From assembly GCF_029633865.1 (NCBI RefSeq), contig NC_079213.1, forward strand, positions 94,835,016 to 94,899,015: DNA of 64,000 nucleotides. The letters are read 5' to 3'. The translations under genes and the position numbers were made by a program. Below, piece by piece: positions 10,308 to 21,339 of the stretch (position 1 is the first letter of the stretch; each line of letters opens with the position of its first letter). A model generated the notes under the pieces. It saw only the letters and a list, made by a program, of their open reading frames with translations, was not told the DNA's origin and did not search any database. This DNA is from Lampris incognitus (Eukaryota; Chordata; Actinopteri; Lampriformes; Lampridae).

Positions 10308-11436
10308 CTGGTGATGCAGCAGTATAAAACAGCAGTGAAAGGAAGAGGAACGAAAGAGAGCGATAGATGGGGGGAGGGGGGCAGAGAAAAAGCACAATAG
10401 AGAGATGGAAGCGTGGGCCGAGTAGGGCAGGTCAATAAAATGGGAAGGAGAAGACGGACAGATAGATAAAGATATATAGAGAAGAAAAGTTGATCTTGAA
10501 TGTCAGGGCTGTACGAGTATGGTCCAGGGAGGCTAAGCAACAAACACTCAGAGTTTTTAAAGGAATAACACAAAAAAAAACCAAAACAACAAAACCCACA
10601 GAGTATTTACATCACAAGGAAGAGGGGGAGAAGGAGGCTTACTCGTCATTTGTCTCGCCTGTGTGTCAGTCTCTGCCTATTTCGTTTTTCATTCTCTCAG
10701 TGTAGTATCTCTCCATTCATCCATCCTCCTGTCCCAGGGGAGGAGAGCCTTTTTCTTGACAATGATAAAATGTCAACTCGGCATCAGACAGAAATGCAAT
10801 GTAACACACACACCACTAGGGGTGTATACGTATGGTGTGGTAATGATAGATGAAGGCAAAAAAAAAACAAACAAAAACAAACATTACTTAGCAGTTTAGA
10901 AGAAGATATCGAAGAGATTTTGGAAAAGTCTCATTAGATGGATAGCTTATACAGAATGATGTAAAATGGTTGTAAAACATATATATATACATATTTATAC
11001 TGTGGGAAAACAACAATACGGACACACAGAGCTACAGGTTTGCATCAACCCAAAGGGAACAATCGATTAGCACAGAAGGTACATAAAGCTTGCTTTTTTT
11101 CTGATACGCAGGATTGATGTGAGCCATTGTAGTGCATGTATTGTCATTCAGCACATATTCACTATCCATTCATGGTATTGTACCATCAATATCATTGACA
11201 GACTTAATGGGAACCCAAGACAGACAGCCTAATCACGAAATCAATAGTCTCTCTGTGTGGGGCTACAGACAGATCCAACAGTCTCATCCACCCTTATCAC
11301 TCTGTCATTGGCAGAAGGTTAAATGCTGATGAGCGCTTTTGTTCCAATGTATCAACTTAAGTCTTTTTCTCTATTAAATAGAGCTTTATTTAAATAGAGC
11401 CCTTTTACGCTGAGTGCAGTTTTTCGGTCGTCCTCA

Positions 11437-11439
<3 letters not shown>

Positions 11440-11475
<36 letters not shown>
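11440..11475. repeat. (CA)n microsatellite
   Basis: About 18 CA units. Confidence 0.95.
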
Positions 11476-11476
<1 letters not shown>

Positions 11477-12044
11477 TGGCACTAACTTAATGGTGTGCTT
11501 GGTACTTGAACGAGGCCGGCATTAAATAAAATGACGCTCCTGCTCTTTCTCTAATCCGTCCATCTCTCTGCTCTCATGTGTATTCACAGTGAGGTCCTCG
11601 TTGTATCTGTTTCCTCCAAAAGGAGTATGCCACAGCCACCTGCCTCTGCCCAGGCAAGCACAAACAAACCCATGGTTCACATCCTTTCACCAGTCACTCT
11701 TGACTAGGTCAGGCAGCCGCTACCCCGAGGTCCTTAATAATATATCAAATCATTGTCAATTAGTATATATGCTCCATGGAAAAGATGACTTCCACCCTTT
11801 GTCTACAGAAAGACAAGGGGGGAAAATACTGGAGGAAATGGGATTGTTACTCATAGGAAACGGATATTGATTATTTTTTTCCTCTCTCCCTCTTATATAA
11901 TGCAACAATGCTGAAATCCCTGCATAATGAACTGTACTCGTCTACATGTCTCCAAAATAACGCCTCATGATGTCTGCCCCATATGTTTGCATATCAAACT
12001 TGAAATGTTGTTCAAAATAAAAAGCTTAAAAATATATATATATA

Positions 12045-13273
12045 CACTCACTGGCCACTTTATTAGGTACACCTTGCTAGTACCGGGTTGGACCCCCTTT
12101 TTCCTTCAGAACTGCCTTAATCCTTCGTGGCATAGATTCAACAAGGTACTGGAAACATTCCTCAGAGAGTTTGGTCCATATTGACATGATAGCATCACGC
12201 AGTTGCTGCAGATTTGTCGGCTGCACATCCATGATGCGAATCTCCCGGTCCACCACATCCCAAAGGTGCTCTATTGGATTGAGATCTGGTGACTTGTTGA
12301 GGCCATTTGAGTACAGTGAACTCATTGTCATGTTCAAGAAACCAGTTTGAGATGATTCGAGCTTTATGACATGGCGCGTTATCCTGCTGGAAGTAGCCAT
12401 CAGAAGATGGGAACACTGTGGTCATAAAGGGATGGACATGGTCAGCAACAATACTCAGGTAGGCTGTGGCGTTGACACGATGCTCAATTGGTACTAAGGG
12501 GCCCAAAGTGTGCCAAGAAAATATCCCCCACACCATTACACCACCACCACCACCCTGAACCGTTGATACAAGGCAGGATGGATCCATGCTTTCATGTTGT
12601 TGTACGCTAAATTCTGACCCTACCACCCAAATGTCGCAGCAGAAATTGAGACTCATCAGACCAGGCAACGTTTTTCCAATCTTCTATTGTCCAATTTTGG
12701 TGAGCCTGTGCGAATTGTAGCCTCAGGTTTCCTGTTCTTAGCTGACAGGAGTGGCACCTGGTGTGGTCTTCTGCTGCTGTAGGCCATCTGCCTCAAGGTT
12801 CGACGTGTTGTGCGTTCAGAGATGTTTCTTCTGCATACCTCGGTTGTAATGTAGTGGTTATTTGAGTTACTGTTGCCTTTCTATCAGCTCGAACCTGTCT
12901 GGCCATTCTCCTCTGACCTCTGGCATCAACAAGGCATTTTCGCCCACAGAACTGCCGCTCACTGGATATTTTCTCTTTTTCGGACCATGCTCTGTAAAAC
13001 CCTAGAGATGGTTGTGCGTGAAAATCCCAGTAGATCAAGCAGTTTCTGAAATACTCAGACTCAGCCCGTCTGGCACCAACAACCATGCCACGTTCAAAGT
13101 CACTTAAATCACCTTTCTTCCCCATTCTGATGCTCGGTTTGAACTGCAGCAGATCATCTTGACCATGTCTACATGCCTAAATGCATTGAGTTGCTGCCAT
13201 GTGATTGGCTGATTAGAAATTTGCGTTAACGAGCAGTTGGACAGGTGTGCTTAATAAAGTGGCCGGTGAGTGG
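12045..13273 (-). mobile_element. Tc1/mariner element, decayed, normal two-ended structure
   Basis: Terminal inverted repeats begin CACTCACTGGCCACTTTATT on the left and CCACTCACCGGCCACTTTAT on the right, with TA duplications at 12043-12044 and 13274-13275. It sits in an (AT)n patch. The length of 1229 bp is normal for a Tc1 element with short TIRs. The transposase lies on the minus strand and is frameshifted. Confidence 0.9.
12077..13125 (-). pseudogene. Tc1-like transposase pseudogene
   Basis: The frame starts MGKKGDLSDFERGMVVGARR at 13125 and continues with WSEKEK, the FCGRKCLVD linker and RADRKATVTQIT of the paired-type DNA-binding region. Past about residue 20 it loses frame and regains it near WSEKEK. 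The catalytic segments SDESQF, QQDNAPCHKA and NPIEHLWD can all be read, but in different frames. At least four frameshifts separate them. The end, KEKGGPTRY, is intact at 12077. It is inactive as it stands. Element length and termini are otherwise complete. Confidence 0.88.
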
Positions 13274-13275
13274 TA

Positions 13276-13855
13276 TATCAAATCCCAACAATCCACTGCA
13301 CCGTTGCAGATGTTTTCTCAACTCCTACTCTCGGCTGAGCTCAAATGACTCCTGCCACAAGACCCATGCGAGCCTAAGGAAAGGCCCTGGCTGTGTGGAC
13401 TTGTGAAGATGTCAGACAGTTCATGCCGCCTCCCGCTCCCCCAAGGCATGGTGCTTGGTGCTGAGCCAAGAGACAGCTGGAAGCAACCTCTGTTTAGCCA
13501 CTCATCTTTGTAAATTAACACTCACAATTAGACGGCTCAGTCCCTGGCTGCTTGTCTGCCTTCAGGGCTCCTTCTCTAGACCAAGGATGGATGTGTGTAA
13601 CTGTGTGTGTGTTGGGGGTGTGGGGGGGGGGGGGGTTGAGATTAAGATGGGAAGGAGACAAAAAGTGAAGGGAATTGGAGAGATGGGCGGGATCATGGGT
13701 GAAACTGGAACAAGGGGACAGTGAGCAGAGCGGGTTTCTGTTTGAGCATCTGTGATTTTGTTGAGGTTATTGTTAACGTTGGTGAGTGAATGACAGACAC
13801 CGATGCAGCACACTGAGCAGGACTGACCTAGTCCTGGATGATGTGCCAAAAAGGA
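13276..13855. other. intergenic, no gene recognised
   Basis: It contains a GTGTGTGT/G-run patch at 13603-13635. No gene or repeat family is recognised. Confidence 0.45.
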
Positions 13856-14075
13856 AGCTGGCCTAGCAGTCGCACTATACTTTTGAGGATCCCCATTGAC
13901 TACGTTCATTCTCTAGCCTTAACCCTAACTCCAACTATCAGAACTATATGTCTAAGCCTAATACTTACAATAACTTTAACTTGATCCTAATTCTAACCTT
14001 TACACTAAACCCAAACACTAACCCTAAAATAGACCCTTGAAGAAGCTAAAATGTCCTCACTTTGCAAAAATATCT
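13856..14075 (-). repeat. dispersed repeat with degenerate telomere-like core
   Basis: Degenerate CCCTAA-like units (CCTTAACCCTAACTCC, ACTAACCCTAAAATAG) are flanked by GATCCCCATTGACTACGTTC and TGTCCTCACTTTGC. The same arrangement is found inverted at 41068-41310. This is therefore a dispersed repeat rather than a chromosome-fusion scar. Confidence 0.7.
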
Positions 14076-14345
14076 TCTCTTATGGTCAAATATAGCTGAA
14101 CAAGAAAACAATCATCATCGTCATCATCATCGGCGGTCACTCGGGGTCGAGCATAACTGTCCTTCTTGGTCCTTGTTGTTCTTCAGGTGGGCATAGAGGT
14201 TGATCCTGGAGCTGCATATTTTGGGGCAAAGTGAGCAAGGGTGTGAAGAAGTGGTTGAGGATGTGGTTTGGGCCTGTCTGGTAACTCGCTCCTTTCTGAG
14301 TCCGTGTTTGTTTTCAGCAGCACAGTGGTCATGTCAAAGAAGGCT

Positions 14346-14447
14346 GAATTAGTTCATCTGGATACGTTTATTGACAGATACGTTTCATCACTCAACTAAG
14401 TGAGGAAACGTATGTCAATAAACGTTGTATCCAGATGAACTGATTCA
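14346..14447. repeat. inverted-repeat hairpin element in LINE
   Basis: The arms 14346-14391 and 14400-14447 (GAATTAGTTCATCTGGATAC against its complement) pair with few mismatches around an 8-bp loop. It interrupts the LINE C-terminal coding region and has no coding capacity. Confidence 0.75.
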
Positions 14448-14583
14448 ATCTTTTGATTTTCTTATCTGGATTATTGAGCATGCATCAAGTCAGGAGGTCA
14501 TGGTTGTAGCACCCAGCACCCTTATGGACAGCCAGTCTCCAGCCCTCCCTGTTTTTTGCTGCTTGTTCCCAGGTGTTAAGATC

Positions 14584-14693
14584 ATGAGAGAACTGGTTTG
14601 ACAGAGGAGGATGCAGAGGACAGGAAGAAATAGAAATGGATGACCCACTGTGGCAACCCCGAACGGGACCAGCTGAAAGTAGTAGTAGTAGTA
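14584..14693 (+). mobile_element. 3'-terminal fragment of the GTAGTAG-tailed LINE
   Basis: It matches the last ~100 bp of the LINE at 37461-39445, including GAGGACAGGAAGAAAT, the GTGGCAACCCCGAACGGGA end and a (GTA)n tail. It is flanked by a ~19-bp duplication, GTTCCCAGGTGTtAAGATC at 14565-14583 and the same with g at 14694-14712. It is a severely 5'-truncated retrotransposition into the older LINE. Confidence 0.88.
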
Positions 14694-15667
14694 GTTCCCA
14701 GGTGTGAAGATCCAATGCCAAGCCTTTTGATGTGGGCCTTGATGTTATCTTTATATCGCTTCTTTTGTCCTCCCGGGGGCACAGCGTCCTGTCACAAATT
14801 GAGAGTAAAGGAATTGTTCCAGGAGGTGAGAGTCAGACATGCGGAGGACATGGCCAGTCCATCTCAGCTGATGGTGTGCAATGGTGACAGTTATAGTAGG
14901 CATGTTGGCCTTTTTGAGGACACTGAAGTTGGTGCAGCTTATCCTCCCAGCCGAACTTAAGGATCTTCCTGAGGCATCGCCACTGGTATGCTTCGAGTGC
15001 CTTCATGTGCCTGCTATATGTGGTCCATGTTTCTGACCCTTACAGTAGGGTCAGAAACACCAGAATTTTTGTTCTGGCCTGAAGGTTGCGGTTTTCAAAA
15101 CCCTTTTTCTCAATCTTGAGAAGGCCTGGCTAGCACAACTGAGACGATGGTGTATTTCAATGTCAATGTTGGCTTTGGAGGAGAGAAGGCTGCCATGATA
15201 TGGGAACTGTTCCATGTTTTCAAGTCTAGTGTTGTCTACAGAGATGGATGGGGCAGAGCAGGCATATTTCTGTTGGGTGGGGGTTGGTAGAGGATACGGG
15301 TCTTTTTTATGATAATGGCCAGGCTAAACTGCTTGTATGCCTTTGCAAGGGTGTCCAGTATGCTCTGTACTTCTTCTACGAGGGACACAAAGGCATTGTC
15401 ATCGGCGTACTGCAGCTCTTGGATAGATGTGGTGGTGGTTTTACCTTTAGCCCTGAATCTGTTAATATTCAGAAGATTCCCATCAGTCCTGTACATGATT
15501 TTGACTCCCTGAGGCAGATTGGACCCATGAGGTGGAGGATGTGGCAATGAAGACAAGAGAACAGGGTTGGGGCTATGACACAGCCTTGTTAACTACTGTG
15601 TGGACCTTGAAGGACTCTGTGTTGTCTTCATAACTGCTGAGTACCGTAGCTGACATATTGTCATGCA

Positions 15668-15775
15668 GTCCTCATAGTACTCTGTCGTCTTGTTTCACCC
15701 CGTTTATTGTAAAGCGACTTTGAGTATTAGAAAAGGGCTATGTAAGTTTAATTTATTGTTATTATTATTACTCTG
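15668..15775 (+). repeat. L2-like LINE/SINE 3' tail inserted in RT
   Basis: AAAGCGACTTTGAGTATTAG, AAAGGGCTATGTAAGTTTAA and a TTATTGTTATTATTATTA tail are typical of the 3' end of fish L2/CR1-like elements. It interrupts the LINE RT reading between KGCPDKYIR and HDNMSATV. Confidence 0.6.
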
Positions 15776-15849
15776 ATATATTTGTCAGGGCAGCCTTTCT
15801 TTGACAGAACTAGCCAGAGGGCCTGGTGTTTTACAGAATCAAAGGCTTC

Positions 15850-16290
15850 TAACTCATATATTTTGGAGCCTGGAACATACGAATCCTCATGGACAATCAA
15901 TCACAGCGATTGACCTGAATGGTATGCTGCAATCATCACCCCGAGAGCTGAGGAGATTCCAGATTGATATTGCTGCAGTATCTGAAACCTGACTGGCTGA
16001 CCAAGGGTAACTGAAGAGGAGAAGTCTGTGAATGTTCTCATCATCCAGGTTATGGTTATCCAAAGGAATTGAATCGAGTGCAACTGGACTTGGTATATAT
16101 CCGTGAAAATAATATATACAAAGTCCAGTGGCACTCGATTCAATTCCTTTGGATGAAAGAGGAGAAGGGTGGTTATACTTTCTTCTGAAAAGAAAAAGCA
16201 GCTGATGAGACAAGGATCCACAGCGTTTGCCATCAAAAACAGCCTCATTTGCCACCTTGCTGAACTTCCTCTTGGCATCTTGTTTTATTG
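15850..16290 (+). pseudogene. LINE endonuclease N-terminal fragment (inverted 5' part)
   Basis: The plus strand reads RELRRFQIDIAAVSET near 15938-15985, a typical apurinic-type LINE endonuclease start. It then reads GGYTFF near 16170 and FAIKNSLICHLAELPLGI near 16230-16280. A stop follows SET, and the piece is split by the hairpin element at 16025-16157. It lies head-to-head with the RT part of the same insertion. Confidence 0.72.
16025..16157. mobile_element. hairpin MITE in LINE endonuclease
   Basis: Perfectly positioned 41-bp arms (16059-16099 and 16113-16153; TCCAAAGGAATTGAATCGAG against its complement) surround a 13-bp loop. AAGAGGAGAAG occurs just before and just after the insert, consistent with an 11-bp duplication. 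There is no coding capacity. Confidence 0.7.
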
Positions 16291-17293
16291 TTTTTATTCT
16301 TTATGCTTTTATTATTTTTTATTGAGTCATTGTGAGATAGTTATTGATAATGACATACTCTGATGTGTAACAAACTTAAGTTTATAATTTAGGTTTATTA
16401 ATTGAGCATTAGAGAAGGGGCAGGAAATTATAAGTAGTAAACTTCCTCCTGCTCCTTTTCAAACATATGATTTTTGTTGGATTCTCTATGAGAATTCTTG
16501 TTGAATTCTTCTGGTTTTATTTTTATCTTTTTTTTAATTTATGCTTGGTCATTTTTTTCTTTTATTTTGCATGTTGGAAAGAAATAAAGACATTTGAATA
16601 TGAATTGAATAAATTAATGCCTGATGACAATACTATTGGCGCTTATAAATATCCAAAACATCACAATCATCATTGCATACACTCCAACACTTGACTCACA
16701 AGAACAAAAACACACACACACACACGCATGTGCGCATGCACACACACACACACACACCTGCATCTAGCACCAACTGCTTGAGCAATTGTTGATAGCTGAC
16801 AGGGGAATATCAATCTTCAAGCCTACTTCTACCATATTGAGAACATTTCAAAGCTCTGCCCAGTCCGACCCTGAACAGTTCAGTTTATTGGTTCTGCAAC
16901 TCACTCTGTTTTTCAATGTAGGATTGCTGGCAGGAGTCTCCAGAAACGATGGGTGTGCTCACAACAGCTTTGCCACTATCCCAACATGAGTGTCAACACC
17001 AACACAATCAAATCTCTCCTGCTTTCTTTGCACTGACTCCCCATTGCCCAGTGGATTGAATTAAACAATCATTTTGCAGTGCAGCTAGTGCCCTATCTTA
17101 CAGAACGTATTACCCCACATGTTTCTTTTCTTCCATTTCCACACACGGGTCAGGCAGTAACTTGCACCACCGAACCCTGAGGGCTGTGCATCGCAAGGGT
17201 GGGGTGGGTGTCTGTTGCTCCCTGCTTATGGAGTGAACTTTCAAAAAACTTGAGGGCCCCTCACCTTCTGTACTCTTAAAAATGACAAGGCTA
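16291..17293. other. intergenic, no gene recognised
   Basis: AT-rich DNA with a (CA)n/TGCGCATGCA patch at 16709-16757. No coding sequence is seen. Confidence 0.45.
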
Positions 17294-17735
17294 GTCTCCA
17301 GGTGGCGTAGCGGTCTATCCGTTGCCTACCAACACGGGGATCCCGGTTTGAATCCCCGTGTTGCCTCGGGCTTGGTCAGGCATCCCTACAGACACAATTG
17401 GCTGTGTCTGCGGGTGGAAGGCAGATGTGGGTACGTGTTCAGGTTGCTGCACTAGCGCCTCCTCTGGTCGGTCGGGGCACCTGTTCAGGGGGGAGGGGGA
17501 ACTGGGGGGAATAGTGTGATCCTCCCATGCGCTATGTCCCCCTGGCGAAACTCCTCACTGTCAGGTGAAAAGCGGCTGGCGACTCCACATGTATCGGAGG
17601 AGGCATGTGGTAGTCTGCAGCCCTCCTGGATTGGCAGAGGGGGTGGAGCAGTGACCAGGAAGGCTCGGAAGAGTGGGGTAATTGGCTGGATACAATTGGG
17701 GAGAAAAAGGGAAATCCAAAAAAAGAAAAAAAGGC
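17294..17735 (+). mobile_element. tRNA-like SINE family B, full length
   Basis: It starts with the A-box-like GGTGGCGTAGCGGTCTATCC and a B box GGTTTGAATCC, and continues with the same body as 9431-9869. It ends GGGGAGAAAAAGGGAAATCC followed by an A-rich tail. Confidence 0.85.
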
Positions 17736-19597
17736 ATAAAATGTTTTTGTTTGTTTCTTTAATCAGCCTTCCACCTCTCTGCCTTGCCTTTCATTCTTTC
17801 TCCCTGTTGTTTTATCTGTTGTTGATACACAACTTGTTTTCTCTTTAGCACCTTGAGATTTGCTCTAAATGAAAGGTTCATTATAATCAAATGCATTATT
17901 ATTACAGATTGGATTATAGTTTCACTTTATTTCATCTAGTTTTGACCCCTGCCCCTGTTTTGCAGACTTTCAATTTACTTTGACTTTACTTCAGCCAAAT
18001 CTGTGCAAATGTATTCCTGCTGCCACAACCTCTGACTTGAGACAGACAGTCACGTTGCTCCACTGTCATGCTGTTTACCACCGACGGTAATCAGACTGTC
18101 TCTCGGAATCAGCTCTGATTTGAATAGCCTGGAGGAGGCTGCTTTCCGCCCATTCAGTCATCCACCCACCGTCCATCTATTTTCTGGGACAGATAAAGAA
18201 GAAGCCCACGGCAAGCTGACATCTAAGAGACGGCAGTGGGGGGGATGATGGCTGTGACAGGTTTTCTTGGGGTTTCTGTGTGCATCGCCCTAATCCCCCC
18301 TCTGACTGTCTGTCTGTCAACCTAACCCATCCCTGTCTCTGTCATCTCTGTCAACGCAGCCTGTGCCCTCCATTCTGCAGGAGATGAAATTTATCAATTA
18401 AGCATGCCTCTAGAGAGGTTATTAAGATGATGCAGAGATGCTGGTTCCCTCTTCCTCTGTCTTTTGCAGTTTTCATTTACTGGATGGTAATGAGATGGAA
18501 AAATGAGAGCAAGTGATGTAGAGGTTAAAAAAAGTGTATATAATGATCTTCAGTTGGCAATGGAGATATATCAAACAGATGTTTACGTTGAAAAAAAAAG
18601 CAGCAATGCTATTTGCAAGACAGTTAATTCAGTCCATCAGATTTCCATATAACTTCCATTTACTAATGCTGCTCGGTACACTAGTCATTATACTATACTT
18701 TACACAACACAACACAACACAACCCAACGAGTTGATATTACTTAGATTTACATGAGCTTAAAATGAGTGGGTAAACTATTTACACGAACTGAGTTTAAGA
18801 GGGTTATTTCTGCTACAAAGGTAATGTAGGAAAATAGTGATGGCGGAGGTGGGGGAAGTGGTGGAGTGAAAATAAAAACTGAACTAAACAGAAAAGGAAA
18901 AAAAATAAAACAAAAGCATCTTTTAAGCAGGGGTTGGGACTTAAACTCAGAGGATAACCATAAAATAGCTGGCTTTCCAAAATATTATTTTAAGTCTGCG
19001 GCCGTGGGGTTTGAAGTAGTGGGAAGAGGAAGGAGGGCAAAGCTCCTGCTGTATTCGGTTTCTGCAGGTCTGCAGGGATACCGACCCCTCTTCAGAAGCA
19101 GGACACGCAGCCGGACTGAGCACAGGTGTGAGCAGCTGTGAGATAGAGCCTACTTCAGAAATGAGAGGCCTCTTAATCTCTGCTGACCCTCTCTACTATC
19201 ATCTGCTGGGACCTCAGCTTCTGTCAGCACCCTTTGTCACAACCTCACCAACATTCACATGCATGCTGAACACACACACACACATGCTGAGTAAAATAGA
19301 GATCAACTCTGCCTTGCCGCCTCTGTTCCCCCTGCCTGTCCTCAATTTGTCATCATGCCAGTTTACACAGCACTCATCCAAGAGGCATCCAGCAATATTC
19401 TCTGGCATCTACTCTGGCCAAGCATTTACACTGGGAGCTCATCCACTGTCTTCTATTCCCATGTCCGCTCATCAGTGGTTGATAAAGCCAATTACGGGTG
19501 TTTTACCCAAGGGCGACACACAGAGTGCTGTCATATCTTGTGCTTGATGTGCCATGAGAGCAGGGTGGGGGCAGTTGCAATTAAAGATCTAGATAGA
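17736..19597. other. intergenic, no gene recognised
   Basis: I see no gene. A CACAACACAAC patch lies at 18703-18724 and A-rich patches near 18870-18915. Short open frames lack domains. Confidence 0.45.
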
Positions 19598-19796
<199 letters not shown>

Positions 19797-20461
19797 GCAG
19801 ATAGTGGTCACCCCAAAATAATAATAGTAAAAAAAAGAAAAGAAAAAAGAATGGGTCGACAATATTCACATGGATGGAATAAGAGAGAGTTAGGCTAATA
19901 AATACAGCGGGAGGTTTGTTTCACTTGGTCTCAATTTGTCCATACGTGGAACACCGTCCCACATCTAGACAAAACATGAGAAAGTCAAAGCAAACACAGG
20001 ACTCGTGAATACTCTGCAGGGCTGAGAGAAACACAGCACCTGTCAAACTGACAGCAGATTTTAAGTTCAACCCTTTACAGTGACAGCTGCGGAAGATTGA
20101 CGTTATGAGAGCTGTTTGGAAACCTTCATCTGTGCTGTAGAGAGAATTGGATCTGATGTGTACTGTGATGTGATGTGATGTGGTAAGATGCAATACGCTT
20201 TCCACTTTGGCCCAATTTAAAGTAACTGTTGAACACAGACTAGGAGATACAACGCTAACCTTTCAAGGAGTTCAGCTATAACCACCTCTATTTGAAAGTA
20301 CATCAATTAAATGTGTTTTTGAATATCTTGTTGTTGTTATAGGTCAGGTGAAATGTCTCACAAGGGACGAACTGAAAGCAGCAGAGTCAAGAAATATACT
20401 TTTTAAATCAGTGGCATATATGGTATGTTAGAGAGACTCCAGTCAAAAACAGACCCCGTGT
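19797..20461. other. intergenic, no gene recognised
   Basis: No gene. A short GTGATGTGATGTGATGT patch lies near 20164-20181. Confidence 0.45.
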
Positions 20462-20661
20462 NNNNNNNNNNNNNNNNNNNNNNNNNNNNNNNNNNNNNNN
20501 NNNNNNNNNNNNNNNNNNNNNNNNNNNNNNNNNNNNNNNNNNNNNNNNNNNNNNNNNNNNNNNNNNNNNNNNNNNNNNNNNNNNNNNNNNNNNNNNNNNN
20601 NNNNNNNNNNNNNNNNNNNNNNNNNNNNNNNNNNNNNNNNNNNNNNNNNNNNNNNNNNNNN
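20462..20661. other. assembly gap (200 N)
   Basis: Exactly 200 N bases. The round number suggests a placeholder length, so the true gap size is unknown. Confidence 0.99.
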
Positions 20662-21339
20662 ACTCAACACTACTGCAACTGATCTCAGAAATCAGACCTC
20701 CCATCTGGTTGACGGTGTGTTAGTCAGTGAAAACAGCTGGTGTAGTGTTAGTGTTGTGTTAAGGTGCTTACAAAGCAGTAAGTAAACAGACACATCTGCA
20801 TATGGACTGTCTGCCAGAATGCACACAGACTTTCACCTTATTATAGTTGAGTATCCTCAAAGCACACTGAAAGCCTACACACCCCATTTCATAGACCACA
20901 TTTCCCCTAATATTTTGCATGCAAAATGCAAAATGGAGTCTTTACAGTGGAAGCGTAAAATAGTGGAAAAGAGGAGTTAATTTGCCTCTGAGCAATGACA
21001 AAAAGGACAGTGAGGAGGTGGTATATCAGACCACTTAATGCAGAAAGAGAGAGGGTGGATTCAACACGCTATTGAAAAACATTTCCCCGTCTACATTTCT
21101 CCTGCGGTCTGACATAAAATAGTGCTTAGTGTGAAACCAGCAAGTTGAGGCATATTATGTGTGACAGAGTGTGGACAAGTCTCAGGACAGGAACAAAAAA
21201 AAAAACCAACAAAAAAATGACTGCTGGGTGGATTGCCCAAGGCAGACGTACACTCAGTCTGCTTTGATGTCATTTATGTCTGCAAATACCCTGCGGACAT
21301 CTGTCAGCACACTTTTCTTTTTGTAAGCTATGAAAGCCC
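20662..21339. other. intergenic with a single satellite-like unit
   Basis: No gene. At 20738-20762 the text TGGTGTAGTGTTAGTGTTGT matches the units of the satellite that starts ~600 bp later. Confidence 0.5.

Larger units (their letters stand above)
9938..12042. other. intergenic, one weak exon candidate
   Basis: It holds a G run near 10134-10145, a purine-rich patch at 10330-10500, an (AT)n patch near 10980 and a (CA)n run at 11440-11475. The only coding-like piece is the candidate terminal exon at 10180-10307, listed separately. Confidence 0.4.
14133..15836 (-). pseudogene. LINE reverse transcriptase and C-terminal domain, broken
   Basis: From right to left the minus strand reads ALWLVLSKKGCPDKYIR (fingers/palm, 15836-15776), then after an insert HDNMSATVLSSYE. 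Next come PQGVKIMYRTDGNLLNINRF and the catalytic box ELQYADDN near 15420, then TRILYQPPPNRNMP. Lower down are PPGGQKKRYKDNIKAHIKRL (14782-14722), EQAAKNREGWRLAVHKGAG (to 14485), and a C-terminal zinc-finger-like CPKICSSRINLYAHLKNN near 14210-14165. Several frame changes and stops plus three insertions make it inactive. The RT box carries YADD, the expected active-site form. Confidence 0.78.
14108..16290 (-). mobile_element. non-LTR retrotransposon with 5' inversion and nested inserts
   Basis: The minus strand from 15836 to 14133 carries LINE reverse-transcriptase and C-terminal sequence. The adjoining 15850-16290 carries the endonuclease start on the plus strand. The endonuclease N-terminus abuts the junction and its later residues point outward, as expected from twin priming. 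The 3' tail (left end) is an (ATG/GAT)n run at 14108-14132. Three insertions interrupt it: a hairpin at 14346-14447, a fragment of another LINE at 14584-14693, and a 3'-tail repeat at 15668-15775. A further hairpin element splits the endonuclease part. The clade is not assigned. Confidence 0.75.

Noticed and set aside
17294..17370. tRNA gene at the head of family B copies
   Set aside because: A and B boxes are present, but the cloverleaf is not intact and the sequence continues into the SINE body.
20408..20704. Open frames across the N gap
   Set aside because: They consist of unknown residues.
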